Assembly (NCBI GenBank): GCA_934133175.1
Contig: CAKPAX010000001.1
Location: 1-64,000, forward strand
Reading direction: 5' to 3'
Source of the DNA: an uncultured Clostridia bacterium
GTDB lineage: Bacteria; Bacillota; Clostridia; TANB77; CAG-508
DNA length: 64,000 nt
Positions 37,249 through 46,286 of the stretch are shown piece after piece. The notes beneath the pieces were generated by a model, which saw only the letters and a program-made list of their open reading frames with translations, did not search any database and had not been told where the DNA came from. The position numbers were made by a program, and so were the translations under genes. The number at the start of each line of letters is the position of its first letter. The first letter of the stretch is position 1.

Positions 37249-38850
37249 ATGAAAATTAATAAAATAATTAAATTTATTTTAATAATGCTAGTAAGTTTTT
37301 GCATAATTCAATTTTTACCAAATAATAGAGTTGAGGCTGCCTCAAAACCTAATCTAAAAGTGACCTATAGTTACGATTCTAAAAAAGATGTAGTAACTGT
37401 AAAAGTAAAATCAAATATAAAATTGAAAAAAAATAAACCAAGTTGGACTTTAAGTAAGAATAAAAAAACGTATTCAAAAAAATTCTATGTAAACGAAACA
37501 TATTCAACTAAATTTACAGCTCAAAATGGAAAAAGCAAAACAATAAAAATAAAAGTGAAAAAAATAAAAGGACCTAAAGTTACAGTTAGTTATAAATATG
37601 ATAAAAATACAAATAAAGTAAAAGTTACAGTGAAGTCTAATAAAGAAATGAAAAAAAATAGTGTTAATAATAAGTGGATTTTAAGTAAAAACAAGAAAAC
37701 TTTTACAAGAGATTTTTCTGTAAATACCAAATTTAATATAACAATAAAAGATAAGTATGGGAACAAAACTAAAAAAGGAATTAATGTTAAGGGAATAGAT
37801 AAAAAGGGTCCACAAATGACTATAAAATATTTATATAATTCTACAAATAATACAGTTACAGTTATTGCAGTAGCTAATGAAGAATTAAAAAATACAAAGC
37901 CTAGTTGGACTTTAAGTACAGATAAAAAAGTGTATACAAAAATATATGCAAAAAATGAAAAACAATATACAACAGAATTTCAAGATAAATATGGAAATAA
38001 AACACAAACTAATATACAAATAACACAAATAGATGATATAGCTCCACAAGTGTCTATTTCAACAAAATATAATTCAGATAAAAGATCTGCTGTTGTAAAG
38101 ATATCATCTAATGAAGAATTGTATAATACAGATCCAACATGGAATATAAGTGGCGATAGAAAAACTTGTGAAATAACATATAAAAAAAATAATACATATA
38201 ATCTTGTATTGCAAGATAAATGGGGAAACAAGACAAATAAAACTGTAAAAATATCAGGATTAATTGCAGTAGGAATAGATGTATCACAACATAATAATAG
38301 AATAAATTGGGTAGAAGTAAAAAATGATGGGATTGATTTTGCTATGCTACGTTTAGGTTGGATTGGAAATAAAGAAAATCATACTTTAGATACATTTTTT
38401 AAAGAAAACTATGATTCTTGTAAAAAATTAAATATACATATTGGAATTTATGTTTATTCTTATGTGGAAAATGAAGAAGCAGCTAAAAATGCTGCTAAAT
38501 GGACTGTAGAACAATTAAAAGATAAAAAAATAACATATCCTATTTATATAGACATTGAAGATGATCAAATTGAAAAATTAGATGTTCAAACTTTGACAAA
38601 TATAACTAAAACATATTTGGAAGAACTAAAAACAGCAGGTTATAGTAAAGTGGGAATATATGCGAATAAAAACTGGCTTATAAATAAACTAGATATGTCT
38701 CAATTAGAGAAGTATGAAATATGGTTAGCACATTATACATCACAAACAGATTATTCAGGAAAGTATGATATGTGGCAATATACAAGTTCTGGTGATGTAA
38801 ATGGAATACAAGGTAGAGTTGATATGGATTATAGTTATAAAACATATTAG
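37249..38850 (+). CDS. Secreted GH25 muramidase with four N-terminal beta repeats
   Basis: This 533-aa protein has a signal peptide (1-30, cleavage near VEA) and four repeats of about 76 residues (about 36-107, 110-186, 189-264 and 267-337). Each contains a (V/T)x(V/I)xxxSN..L...W.LS.(N/D)KK pattern, probably Ig-like wall-binding domains. A C-terminal GH25 domain starts at GIDVSQHNN (Asp344) and includes IYIDIED (435-438), the catalytic Asp/Glu region, and ends with the MDYSY motif. GH25 enzymes cleave the MurNAc-GlcNAc backbone of peptidoglycan. It follows the GT cluster by 12 bases, so it may be co-transcribed, and ends at a strong terminator. Confidence 0.9.
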   Translation: MKINKIIKFILIMLVSFCIIQFLPNNRVEAASKPNLKVTYSYDSKKDVVTVKVKSNIKLKKNKPSWTLSKNKKTYSKKFYVNETYSTKFTAQNGKSKTIKIKVKKIKGPKVTVSYKYDKNTNKVKVTVKSNKEMKKNSVNNKWILSKNKKTFTRDFSVNTKFNITIKDKYGNKTKKGINVKGIDKKGPQMTIKYLYNSTNNTVTVIAVANEELKNTKPSWTLSTDKKVYTKIYAKNEKQYTTEFQDKYGNKTQTNIQITQIDDIAPQVSISTKYNSDKRSAVVKISSNEELYNTDPTWNISGDRKTCEITYKKNNTYNLVLQDKWGNKTNKTVKISGLIAVGIDVSQHNNRINWVEVKNDGIDFAMLRLGWIGNKENHTLDTFFKENYDSCKKLNIHIGIYVYSYVENEEAAKNAAKWTVEQLKDKKITYPIYIDIEDDQIEKLDVQTLTNITKTYLEELKTAGYSKVGIYANKNWLINKLDMSQLEKYEIWLAHYTSQTDYSGKYDMWQYTSSGDVNGIQGRVDMDYSYKTY

Positions 38851-38855
38851 AGTAG

Positions 38856-38896
38856 AAAAAGACTATACAATAAAAATGAATGTATAGTCTTTTTTT
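38856..38896 (+). terminator. Terminator after the first GH25 gene
   Basis: AAAAAGACTATACA (38856-38869) pairs with TGTATAGTCTTTTT (38881-38894) and runs into more T. Confidence 0.92.
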
Positions 38897-38912
38897 GTGG
38901 AAATAATATCCT

Positions 38913-38942
38913 TTGACTGGCTTGAAATTGTCATGTTACAAT
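38913..38942 (+). promoter_or_regulatory. Promoter of the second GH25 gene
   Basis: TTGACT (38913-38918), an 18-base spacer and TACAAT (38937-38942) lie 17 bases before the ATG, giving a very short leader. Confidence 0.65.
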
Positions 38943-38958
38943 AATATTGGGTGATATT

Positions 38959-40578
38959 ATGTTAAATAAAAGAAAGTATATTATTTTAATATTTTTAACA
39001 TTTATATTTCTATTGCAAATAATATTTCCTAATAAAGTAAAAGCAAATGATAATATTACATTAACATATATATATAATAATGTAGAAAATAGTGTAACAG
39101 TAAAAGCTACATCTGAAATAGGTTTTAAAAATACAAAACCAACGTGGGAACTAGGAAAAAATAAAAAGGTATATATAAAGAAATATAATAAAAATGAAAG
39201 ATATGATACAACGTTTTTATTAATAAATGGGACAAGAAAATTAGTTAATATTAATGTTAACCAAATTGATGATAAAGGACCTCAAATTATTACCAAATAC
39301 ATTTATGATAATCTTACAGATACAGTAACTGTAAATATGATTTCAAATGAAATAATGGCAGATACGAAGCCAACATGGAAATTAAGTGATGATAAACTTG
39401 TATATACTAAAAGATACAATAAAAATCAAAATTATATAACAGAAGTAAAAGATGTGTATGGAAATATAAGTAAAGTAAATATAGATGTTACTCAAATAAA
39501 TGGACCAAATATAGAAATGGAATATGTATATAATAAACAAAATAATACAGTAACTGCAAAAATGAAATCAAATAAAATATTAGCTAATACAAAACCAACG
39601 TGGAAATTAAGTGATGATAGATTGATATATACAAAAACATTTAATAAAAACGAAATGTATTATACACCTGTGCAAGATACTTTTGGAAATAGTAAAATGG
39701 CAAAAATAGAAATAACTCAAATAGATGATAAAGGACCTGAAATAGAAGTTATATATACATATAATGAAAAAAGTGGAATTGTTACTGTTGATATGAAATC
39801 AAATGAAATAATAGCAGATACAAAGCCAACGTGGAAATTAAGTGATGATAAATTAACATATACAAAAAGTTTTAATGAAAATCAAAATTATATAACAGAA
39901 GTAAAAGATATATATGGAAATATTACAAAGGTGAAAATCTCTATAACACAAATAACAAAGAAAGTTTTTAATGGAATTGATGTATCTGTATATCAAGGAA
40001 CAATAGATTGGACAAAAGTTAGTGAATCTGGAATTGATTTTGCTATGATAAGAGCCGGATATAGAGGATATGGTGATAAAGGAAGTTTAGTAGAGGATAC
40101 AATGTTTGCCAAAAATGCATTAGGAGCGAAAATAAATAAAATAGATATAGGAGTGTATTTTTATTCTCAAGCAATAAATATAGAAGAGGCAAAAGAAGAA
40201 GCAAAATTTGTAGTAAGTTTAATTAAAAAATATGGAATAGATGTAAAATATCCTATAGCAATAGATACAGAATTATCTCCAATGGGGACAGGAAGAGCAG
40301 ACAATATTTCAAAAGAAAAGAGAACAGAAGTAGTAAAGGCTTTTTGTGAAACTATTAAACAATTAGGTTATAAACCAATGATTTATGCTAATAAATATTG
40401 GCTATATGATAATTTAAATGTACAACAAATAAGTCAATATGACATTTGGCTTGCACATTATATAGAAAGTACAGATTACAAGTATCAATATATGATGTGG
40501 CAATACACGAATACAGGAAAAGTTGATGGTATAACTGGAAATGTAGATAAAAATTATTGTTATAAAAAATATAATTAG
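38959..40578 (+). CDS. Second secreted GH25 muramidase with four beta repeats
   Basis: The start is ATG 38959 behind GGGTGAT; a TTG at 38947 overlaps the ribosome site. The 539-aa product has a signal peptide (cleavage near VKA) and four repeats closely related to each other and to those of the upstream gene. They contain the recurrent block KPTWKLSDD(K/R)L.YTK. A GH25 domain follows from GIDVSVYQG (about 339) with YPIAIDTELSP. It is a clear tandem duplicate of the preceding gene, but with its own promoter and terminator. The repeats are also very similar at the DNA level, so copy number could change by recombination. Confidence 0.9.
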   Translation: MLNKRKYIILIFLTFIFLLQIIFPNKVKANDNITLTYIYNNVENSVTVKATSEIGFKNTKPTWELGKNKKVYIKKYNKNERYDTTFLLINGTRKLVNINVNQIDDKGPQIITKYIYDNLTDTVTVNMISNEIMADTKPTWKLSDDKLVYTKRYNKNQNYITEVKDVYGNISKVNIDVTQINGPNIEMEYVYNKQNNTVTAKMKSNKILANTKPTWKLSDDRLIYTKTFNKNEMYYTPVQDTFGNSKMAKIEITQIDDKGPEIEVIYTYNEKSGIVTVDMKSNEIIADTKPTWKLSDDKLTYTKSFNENQNYITEVKDIYGNITKVKISITQITKKVFNGIDVSVYQGTIDWTKVSESGIDFAMIRAGYRGYGDKGSLVEDTMFAKNALGAKINKIDIGVYFYSQAINIEEAKEEAKFVVSLIKKYGIDVKYPIAIDTELSPMGTGRADNISKEKRTEVVKAFCETIKQLGYKPMIYANKYWLYDNLNVQQISQYDIWLAHYIESTDYKYQYMMWQYTNTGKVDGITGNVDKNYCYKKYN

Positions 40579-40607
40579 AGTTATAACTAACTCTAATTAT
40601 ATTTTTT
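40573..40607 (+). terminator. Terminator overlapping the stop of the second GH25 gene
   Basis: AATTAGAGTTA (40573-40583) and TAACTCTAATT (40588-40598) form a perfect 11-bp stem with a four-base loop, then a T-run. The left arm includes the TAG stop codon. Confidence 0.88.
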
Positions 40608-40670
40608 ATAAACACTTGTAATTTTTTATAATAATTTATATAATTACAAAAAATGATAAGGTGGATTTTT

Positions 40671-42698
40671 ATGAAAGATATAATTATACAAAATATAGAA
40701 GATATAAAATTAGTTTTAGTATTTTTTATAGTATTTTTTGTTATATTTTTGTTATATTTATTAAAAAGGGAATGGTTCGAAAAAATATATAAACATAGAT
40801 TTTGTGTTGCTTTAGTGGTATTTGTTTTATGTGTTGTATTTGAAATAAGCGGATCATCAATTGGAATATGGAATATATATTTAAATAATGGAGAAAAAGA
40901 AGATGGAGTAATAGTAGGAGAGTCTAAAACGATTAGATCTGACGAATGGGCAGTAAACACTCCGATGGCTTATTCACAAAAATTTAATGATTTTGGATAT
41001 TTTAGTGATGTAATAAGAGGAACTGCCACAGATGTTTTTATAGTATATGGACAACCTGTAAAGGACATAGGAATTATATATAGAGCATTTCAAATAGGAT
41101 ATTTGTTATTTGGAACGTCAAAAGGTCAAGCTATATTTTGGTGTGGAAGGTTTATTGCTTTATTTTTAATAACATTTGAATTTATGTTATTAATTACAAA
41201 AAGAAAAAGAGGAATATCTTTTATTGGAACTATTTTAGTTTCGTTTGCACCTGTTATTGGTTGGTGGTTTGCAATAAATGGACTTGTAGAAATGATAATT
41301 GCAGGTCAACTTGCAATTATATTGTTAGATAAGTACATGTTGAGTCAGCAATATAAAAAAAGGTTGTTATATTTATTTGGAATGGTAATATCAGCAGGAA
41401 CATATTTACTTACTTTTTATCCTTCATGGCAAATACCATTTATATATGTTTTTGCAGGTCTAGCATTATGGGTATTAATAAAAAATTGGAAGAACTGTAA
41501 AATTAATAAAAAAGATATATTTACAATAATTACTTTTGTAGTATTATTTTTAATTTCAATTATATATATTTTTACAAAATCATTAGATACAATAAAGAGT
41601 GTTTTAAATACGGTATATCCAGGAAGTAGAGTTGTAACTGGTGGAGGGGAGATATGTAAATATTTTTCATATGCTATAAATCCTTTTTTCTGGGAAAAGG
41701 ATGTAATACAAAAGGTTGTTAATGGAAAAATTATTGCAAGTAATGTATGCGAAGAAGCGGTATTTTTTGATTTATTTCCTATAGGATTCATAACTTCTTT
41801 TATAATACTATTTAAACAGAAATATAAAGATAAATTATTAATAATATCTATAATTGTTTCAATAATACTTGGAACATGGTGTATTTTTGGATTCCCAGAA
41901 ATTTTGGCAAAAATTACATTACTTAGTAATTCACAAGCATCAAGATCTATAATAGCTGTAGGCTTTTTAAATATAGTAATTTTAATAAGAAGCTTAGCAT
42001 TAATAGAAAAACCTGTTAAAAGAATAATTAGTGGTGTTTTATCAATATTAATTGCTGGAATAATTGTTTTTATTAACAAAATAGTTTATTTAGATTATAT
42101 TGGAGATATAATAACATTATCAACATTAGTATGTTTAAGTATTATTTTTTATTTAATATTAAGATATAATTTCAAATATAATAAATATATTTTAACATTT
42201 ATTTTATTAATAATAGTGTTATTTTCTGGAGCAACTGTTAATCCAATAAGAAAAGGAGTAGGAGAAGTATATGATTCTGAATTAATTAATAGGATACAAG
42301 AAATTTCACAAAATGATAACAGATTGTGGATTGTGGAAGGAAATGGGCTTCCATATAACAATATACCAATAATGGCAGGAGCAAAAACTATAAATTCCAC
42401 AAATGTATATCCTATTTTAGATAGATGGAAAATCTTTGATAAAAACGGTGAAAATGAAAAAATCTACAATAGATATGCACATATAACAATAAATTTAACA
42501 AATGAAAACAAAATAGAGTTTAAACTTACTTCTCCAGATGCTTTTACTGTAAATTTAAATATTGACGAATTATCAAAGCTTGATGTAAAATATATCTTGG
42601 CACTAAGAGATTTAAGTGGTTATTCAAATGATAAAAAAGATTTGAAAAAAATCTATGAATATAATAATTATGAAATATATGAAATAAAGGAGAAATAG
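40671..42698 (+). CDS. Large polytopic membrane protein, probable GT-C/GtrC-type glycosyltransferase
   Basis: This 675-aa protein starts at ATG 40671 behind AAGGTGG (the ATG at 40653 lacks a ribosome site). It has about twelve to fourteen membrane helices and an extracellular C-terminal part. The first large loop contains GESKTIRSDEWAVNTPMAYSQ, with acidic residues where GT-C enzymes bind a lipid-phosphate sugar. The next two genes encode a GtrB-like sugar loader and a GtrA-like flippase. In phage and Salmonella gtr operons the third member is a specific membrane glycosyltransferase of this kind. I infer transfer of one sugar to a surface polymer. The family name cannot be fixed by eye. Confidence 0.72.
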   Translation: MKDIIIQNIEDIKLVLVFFIVFFVIFLLYLLKREWFEKIYKHRFCVALVVFVLCVVFEISGSSIGIWNIYLNNGEKEDGVIVGESKTIRSDEWAVNTPMAYSQKFNDFGYFSDVIRGTATDVFIVYGQPVKDIGIIYRAFQIGYLLFGTSKGQAIFWCGRFIALFLITFEFMLLITKRKRGISFIGTILVSFAPVIGWWFAINGLVEMIIAGQLAIILLDKYMLSQQYKKRLLYLFGMVISAGTYLLTFYPSWQIPFIYVFAGLALWVLIKNWKNCKINKKDIFTIITFVVLFLISIIYIFTKSLDTIKSVLNTVYPGSRVVTGGGEICKYFSYAINPFFWEKDVIQKVVNGKIIASNVCEEAVFFDLFPIGFITSFIILFKQKYKDKLLIISIIVSIILGTWCIFGFPEILAKITLLSNSQASRSIIAVGFLNIVILIRSLALIEKPVKRIISGVLSILIAGIIVFINKIVYLDYIGDIITLSTLVCLSIIFYLILRYNFKYNKYILTFILLIIVLFSGATVNPIRKGVGEVYDSELINRIQEISQNDNRLWIVEGNGLPYNNIPIMAGAKTINSTNVYPILDRWKIFDKNGENEKIYNRYAHITINLTNENKIEFKLTSPDAFTVNLNIDELSKLDVKYILALRDLSGYSNDKKDLKKIYEYNNYEIYEIKEK

Positions 42699-42699
42699 T

Positions 42700-43629
42700 A
42701 TGAAAAAAATTGCTGTATTAATACCATGTTATAACGAAGAGCTTACAGTAGAAAAAGTTATAAAAGATTTTAAAAGAGAGCTCCCAGAAGCGGATATATA
42801 TGTTTATGATAATAATTCGAAAGATAAAACAGCAGAAATTGCAAAAAATGCAGGAGCAATTGTAAAACATGAATATAGACAAGGAAAAGGAAATGTTGTA
42901 AGAACAATGTTTATGGACATTGATGCTGACATATATGTTATGGTAGATGGGGATGACACTTATCCAGCAGAAGAAGTTCATAAGCTTATAAAACCAATTG
43001 AAGAAGAAAGAGCGGATATGGTTATAGGTGATAGACTAACAAATGGAACATATCAAAAAGAGAATAAAAGACATTTTCATGAATTTGGTAATAATTTAGT
43101 TAGAAAATCTATAAATGTATTATTTAATACAAAATTAAAAGATATAATGACAGGATATAGAGTATTTAATAAAAAATTTGTAAAAAATATGCCTGTATTA
43201 AGCCCAAAATTTGAAATAGAAACAGAAATGTCTTTGCACGCATTAGATAAAAAATTTATAATAGAAGAAATTCCAATTGTATATAGAGATAGACCAGAAG
43301 GAAGTACATCTAAGTTAAATACAATAGGTGATGGAATAAAAGTTGTAAAAACAATAGTAAAAATGTTTAAAGATTATAAACCACTAAAATTTTTTGGAGT
43401 AATTGCAGGAATATTATTTATAATAGGACTAGCCTTTGGAATTCCAGTTATAGTAGAATTCTTTAAAACTAGATATATAACAAAAGTTCCAACAGCAGTT
43501 TTAGCTACAGGAATAATGATTTTATCAGTAATAATAGGACAATGTGGAGTTATATTAGACACAGTTGTTAAACATCATAGAGAATCTTATGAATTAAATT
43601 TATTAAGATATAAACAATTAGAAAAATAA
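42700..43629 (+). CDS. GtrB/DPM1-like polyprenyl-phosphate glycosyltransferase
   Basis: This 309-aa protein has a GT2 domain (about 1-225) with IAVLIPCYNEELTVEKVI, YDNNSKDKT, GKGNVVRTMF and VDGDDTYP (DxD). Two C-terminal helices follow (about 230-250 and 265-290). It would make a polyprenyl-phosphate sugar on the cytoplasmic face. It starts two bases after the stop of the GT-C gene and is followed by a GtrA-like gene, completing a three-part set. It differs from the GtrB-like enzyme at 36289 in the DxD region, so the two probably use different sugars or serve different acceptors. Confidence 0.9.
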   Translation: MKKIAVLIPCYNEELTVEKVIKDFKRELPEADIYVYDNNSKDKTAEIAKNAGAIVKHEYRQGKGNVVRTMFMDIDADIYVMVDGDDTYPAEEVHKLIKPIEEERADMVIGDRLTNGTYQKENKRHFHEFGNNLVRKSINVLFNTKLKDIMTGYRVFNKKFVKNMPVLSPKFEIETEMSLHALDKKFIIEEIPIVYRDRPEGSTSKLNTIGDGIKVVKTIVKMFKDYKPLKFFGVIAGILFIIGLAFGIPVIVEFFKTRYITKVPTAVLATGIMILSVIIGQCGVILDTVVKHHRESYELNLLRYKQLEK

Positions 43630-43651
43630 AAAACATTGAAAGGAAAACAAA

Positions 43652-44083
43652 ATGAAAAAAATAATTGAATTAATAAAAGCACTATGTATAAAATATAAAG
43701 AATTAATAATGTATGGGATAATGGGAGTGCTATCAACAATTGTAAATATCGCATCATTTACTATATTTGAGAAAGTATTTGGAATTCCAGCATTAATTAG
43801 TAATGTAATAGCTTGGATTATAACTGTAATCTTTGCATATATAACAAACAAATTATATGTATTTGAAAGTAAAAGCTTTAAAAGAGATGTATTAATAAAG
43901 GAAATTTTATCATTCACATCTGCAAGAATATTCTCATTATTATTAGAAGAAGCAATACTATATGTATTAATTGATTTAATGAATGTAAACTCAATAATAA
44001 CAAAAATATTCTCAAACATAGTAGTTATAATAGTAAATTATATTTTGAGTAAATTAGTTATATTTAAAAAAGACAAAAAATAA
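43652..44083 (+). CDS. GtrA-family membrane protein (putative lipid-sugar flippase)
   Basis: This is a 143-aa small membrane protein with four helices and the GtrA family pattern YGIMGVLSTIVNIASF, NVIAWIITVIFAYITNKLYVF and NYILSKLVIF. GtrA/GtcA proteins are thought to flip undecaprenyl-phosphate sugars outward. It directly follows the GtrB-like gene (ribosome site AAAGGAAAAC) and would feed the GT-C protein at 40671, and perhaps the YfhO protein at 18642, since no second GtrA gene is seen. The assignment is secure by family; the flippase role is inferred from the literature on gtr operons. Confidence 0.9.
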   Translation: MKKIIELIKALCIKYKELIMYGIMGVLSTIVNIASFTIFEKVFGIPALISNVIAWIITVIFAYITNKLYVFESKSFKRDVLIKEILSFTSARIFSLLLEEAILYVLIDLMNVNSIITKIFSNIVVIIVNYILSKLVIFKKDKK

Positions 44084-44098
44084 AAGGAGGAAAAATAG

Positions 44099-45791
44099 AT
44101 GAAACAAAAGAATAAAATTTTTGAAAGTGGAATTACATTAATAGCATTAGTTATAACAATAATAGTTTTGCTAATACTTGCAGGTGTTACAATAAATATG
44201 TTGACTGGTGAAAATGGTATATTAAAACAAGCAACAAATGCAAAAGATGTATCAGAAAAATCAGAATTTGAAGAACAAGTAAGATTATCAGTAATAGCTT
44301 CAAAAATGAATAATTCAGCAAGAATTAATTTGGATGAACTAGATACAGAATTAAAAAAAATAAGTGGAGTTACAGAGAAAAATATAAATAAACAAGGTGA
44401 AAACGGCAAATTACCATGGATAGTAACTAAAGGAAAAAATTCTGTAACAATACAACCAGAAGAAAACACAGATGAAAAAAATTCAAGTGAAGATAAAGGT
44501 GATGTAGAAGAGGGATGGGTGAATGAGCCTAAATTAATTACTGGAATGACACCAATTTATTGGGATGAGAATAACACTGAAATAATAGTGACAGAAAGTA
44601 ATAAAGATAAATGGTATAATTATAAACAAAAAAGATGGGCCAATGCTAAAACAGAAGATGGGAGTTATTGGGTATGGATACCAAGATATGAATATTCTAT
44701 AGATTCAAATACTAAAAAAATAAATATAAAATTTATAAAAACCACTCAAACAACAGTGGATGATAATTATACATATATTCATCCGGCATTTAGAAATGGA
44801 ACTTTAACAAATTTTCAAAATGGTGAATGGGATGAAGAAATACCCGGATTTTGGGTAGCAAAATATTCAGCAGGTTTTCAGAGTTGTTCAACAGATATAA
44901 ATGGAAATAATATAAATGAAACAGATACAATTAAGTATTCAACTTCTAAATATACAGGTTTTAGTAATTCTTGTAAAACAAATGCATTAGGGCAAAATCT
45001 GACAGAAGAAGGAAATGAAAAAATATCATATCCGGTATTTAAACCTTTAACTTATTCTTATAATAATATAAGTGTAGGAGATTGTTATACAATATCACAA
45101 GAAATTGACAGTGCAGTATCATTTTATGGTTTAAGTGGATATAATAATTCAAGTCATTTGATGAAAAATAGCGAATGGGGAGCGGTAGTATATTTAACAC
45201 AGAGTAGTTATGGAAGAAATGGTACGGAAGTAACAATAAATAGTAGAAATTTAAGTGATTTAGATTCTAAATTAATATATACAGTAACTGGATATGCTGG
45301 AAATACAGCTTTGGGAACAGATGCAAGTAGTACGAGTGATATGAGTCGGAGTATTTGATTTAAATGGTGGAGTATGGGAAAGAATGGCAAGTTATGTATC
45401 AAATGGAAATCAAAATTTAGGCACATATGGATCATCATTTGTGAATACAATACCAAACCCAGAAGCTTATAAAACTTTAAGTAATAAATATATTACAGTT
45501 TATCCATATAATTCTTCTAGTGATACAATACTTGAAAATTGGAGAACTTATAGTAATTTGAAGTATGGATATGGTGATTCAATATTAGAAGTATCAAAAA
45601 TTATAGAAGAAAAAACTGAAAATTGGAATGGAAAAATAATAAATTATGCATACTCAGAGTGGCCATTTTTTGCTTATGGTGGAATAGAAGATGATGACAA
45701 TTCAAGTGCAGATATGTTTGGATTGGCATGTACTTATGGAGGTCCACATATTACTCGTGGATTTCGCGTATGTTTAACATTTGAAGAATAA
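44099..45791 (+). CDS. Prepilin-like surface protein with large C-terminal domain, split by a +1 shift
   Basis: A short basic leader ends in ESG, followed by ITLIALVITIIVLLILAGV, a prepilin-type cleavage site and helix in which the usual Glu5 is Ala. A helical section (KSEFEEQVRLSVIASK) comes next. A Trp/Tyr-rich domain (WVWIPRYEY, PGFWVAKY) follows, recalling formylglycine-enzyme/C-type-lectin-like folds. The first frame stops at 45358. The +1 frame continues from 45348 as GVFDLNGGVWERMASY to GFRVCLTFEE, which completes that domain. The junction is the CGG at 45347-45349, giving about 563 aa in all. The ribosome site AAGGAGGA is strong. A paralogue begins at 63152. Confidence 0.75.
45347..45349 (+). 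other. +1 frameshift junction at an in-frame CGG codon (site 2)
   Basis: Zero-frame codons read ATG AGT CGG AGT ATT TGA. Omitting the C gives GGA GTA TTT GAT (Gly-Val-Phe-Asp), leading into the DLNGGVWE motif expected in this domain. Zero-frame translation ends three codons after CGG begins. Confidence 0.75.
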
Positions 45792-45825
45792 AAAATAGTA
45801 CCTATTTAAAAGGTACTATTTTTTT
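45791..45825. terminator. Bidirectional terminator between convergent genes
   Basis: AAAAATAGTACCT (45791-45803) and AGGTACTATTTTT (45811-45823) form a perfect 13-bp stem flanked by A and T runs. It lies between the prepilin-like gene (+) and a tiny - strand gene ending at 45832, so it can serve both. Confidence 0.88.
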
Positions 45826-45831
45826 GTTTGA

Positions 45832-45948
45832 TTAGCAACATCCTTTATTGCCACCACAACAACAGCATATTAATAATATAAGAATTATTATCCAGCAGCA
45901 GTCATCACCAAATCCAAAACCGCATCCGCATCCTCTGTTTTCAGGCAT
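45832..45948 (-). CDS. Tiny Gly/Cys-rich membrane protein, 38 aa
   Basis: Read on the - strand, this is a 38-aa protein with a Gly/Cys/Phe-rich start (MPENRGCGCGFGFGDDCC), a short hydrophobic helix (WIIILILLI) and a CCCC plus CC tail. AGGAAAGGGGG lies just before the ATG and a perfect terminator follows the stop, which together argue that it is a real gene. I cannot name a family. Small Gly/Cys-rich single-helix proteins of this kind (YjcZ-like in Bacillus) are often linked to sporulation or the envelope. Its nine cysteines would suit metal binding or disulfides. It is one of two adjacent genes of similar design. Confidence 0.7.
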   Translation of the reverse strand: MPENRGCGCGFGFGDDCCWIIILILLICCCCGGNKGCC

Positions 45949-45987
45949 AAGAAAACCCCCTTTCCTAAAAAGTATTATTCTTTTCAA

Positions 45988-46101
45988 TTAACAGCAAGAG
46001 TTATTGTTATTGCAACAACAACCTCTGTTGCCACAGCCACCACAGAAAAGAAGTAAGAAAAGAATAATGAACCAAAGAATTTCATCATTACAGCAACACA
46101 T
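45988..46101 (-). CDS. Tiny Cys-rich membrane protein, 37 aa
   Basis: This is a 37-aa - strand protein that begins MCCCNDE, has one hydrophobic helix (WFIILFLLLF) and ends with CGGCGNRGCCC, an Asn run and CC. A strong AAGGAGGT ribosome site (complement of 46110-46117) is correctly spaced. It shares the plan of the neighbouring 38-aa gene: cysteine cluster, one helix, cysteine tail. The two probably form one transcript, with this gene first. No family is recognised. The role is unknown; a membrane metal-binding or spore/envelope protein is possible. Confidence 0.7.
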   Translation of the reverse strand: MCCCNDEILWFIILFLLLFCGGCGNRGCCCNNNNSCC

Positions 46102-46210
46102 AAGTAAGTACCTCCTTGAAAAAATATTTAAGTTTAATCTTTTGTTTGTGTTCCTTTGTATGATATATAATATGAATTCTTAAAAATTTTGTTACAAATT
46201 TTAAATAATG

Positions 46211-46239
46211 TTGATAAATAAAAAATTGTATGTTAGAAT
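46211..46239 (+). promoter_or_regulatory. Sigma-A promoter for the zinc-ribbon/mutL region
   Basis: TTGATA (46211-46216), a 17-base spacer and TAGAAT (46234-46239) precede the GGGAGAAATAG ribosome site of the next gene. The intergenic stretch 46102-46286 must also hold the - strand promoter of the tiny Cys-rich genes, which I cannot place with confidence. Confidence 0.62.
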
Positions 46240-46286
46240 TTCTTTATAAAAAGTATATTAAATAAAATTTTATTAGGGAGAAATAG

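Noticed and set aside
41417..42079. Open frame of 220 codons on the - strand inside the GT-C gene
   Set aside because: This is a shadow frame of an AT-rich membrane protein gene with no ribosome site or recognisable motif.
44099..44250. Evidence for a type IV pilus or competence operon
   Set aside because: Only the N-terminal prepilin-like module is present. No pilus ATPase, platform protein or prepilin peptidase is seen in the window.
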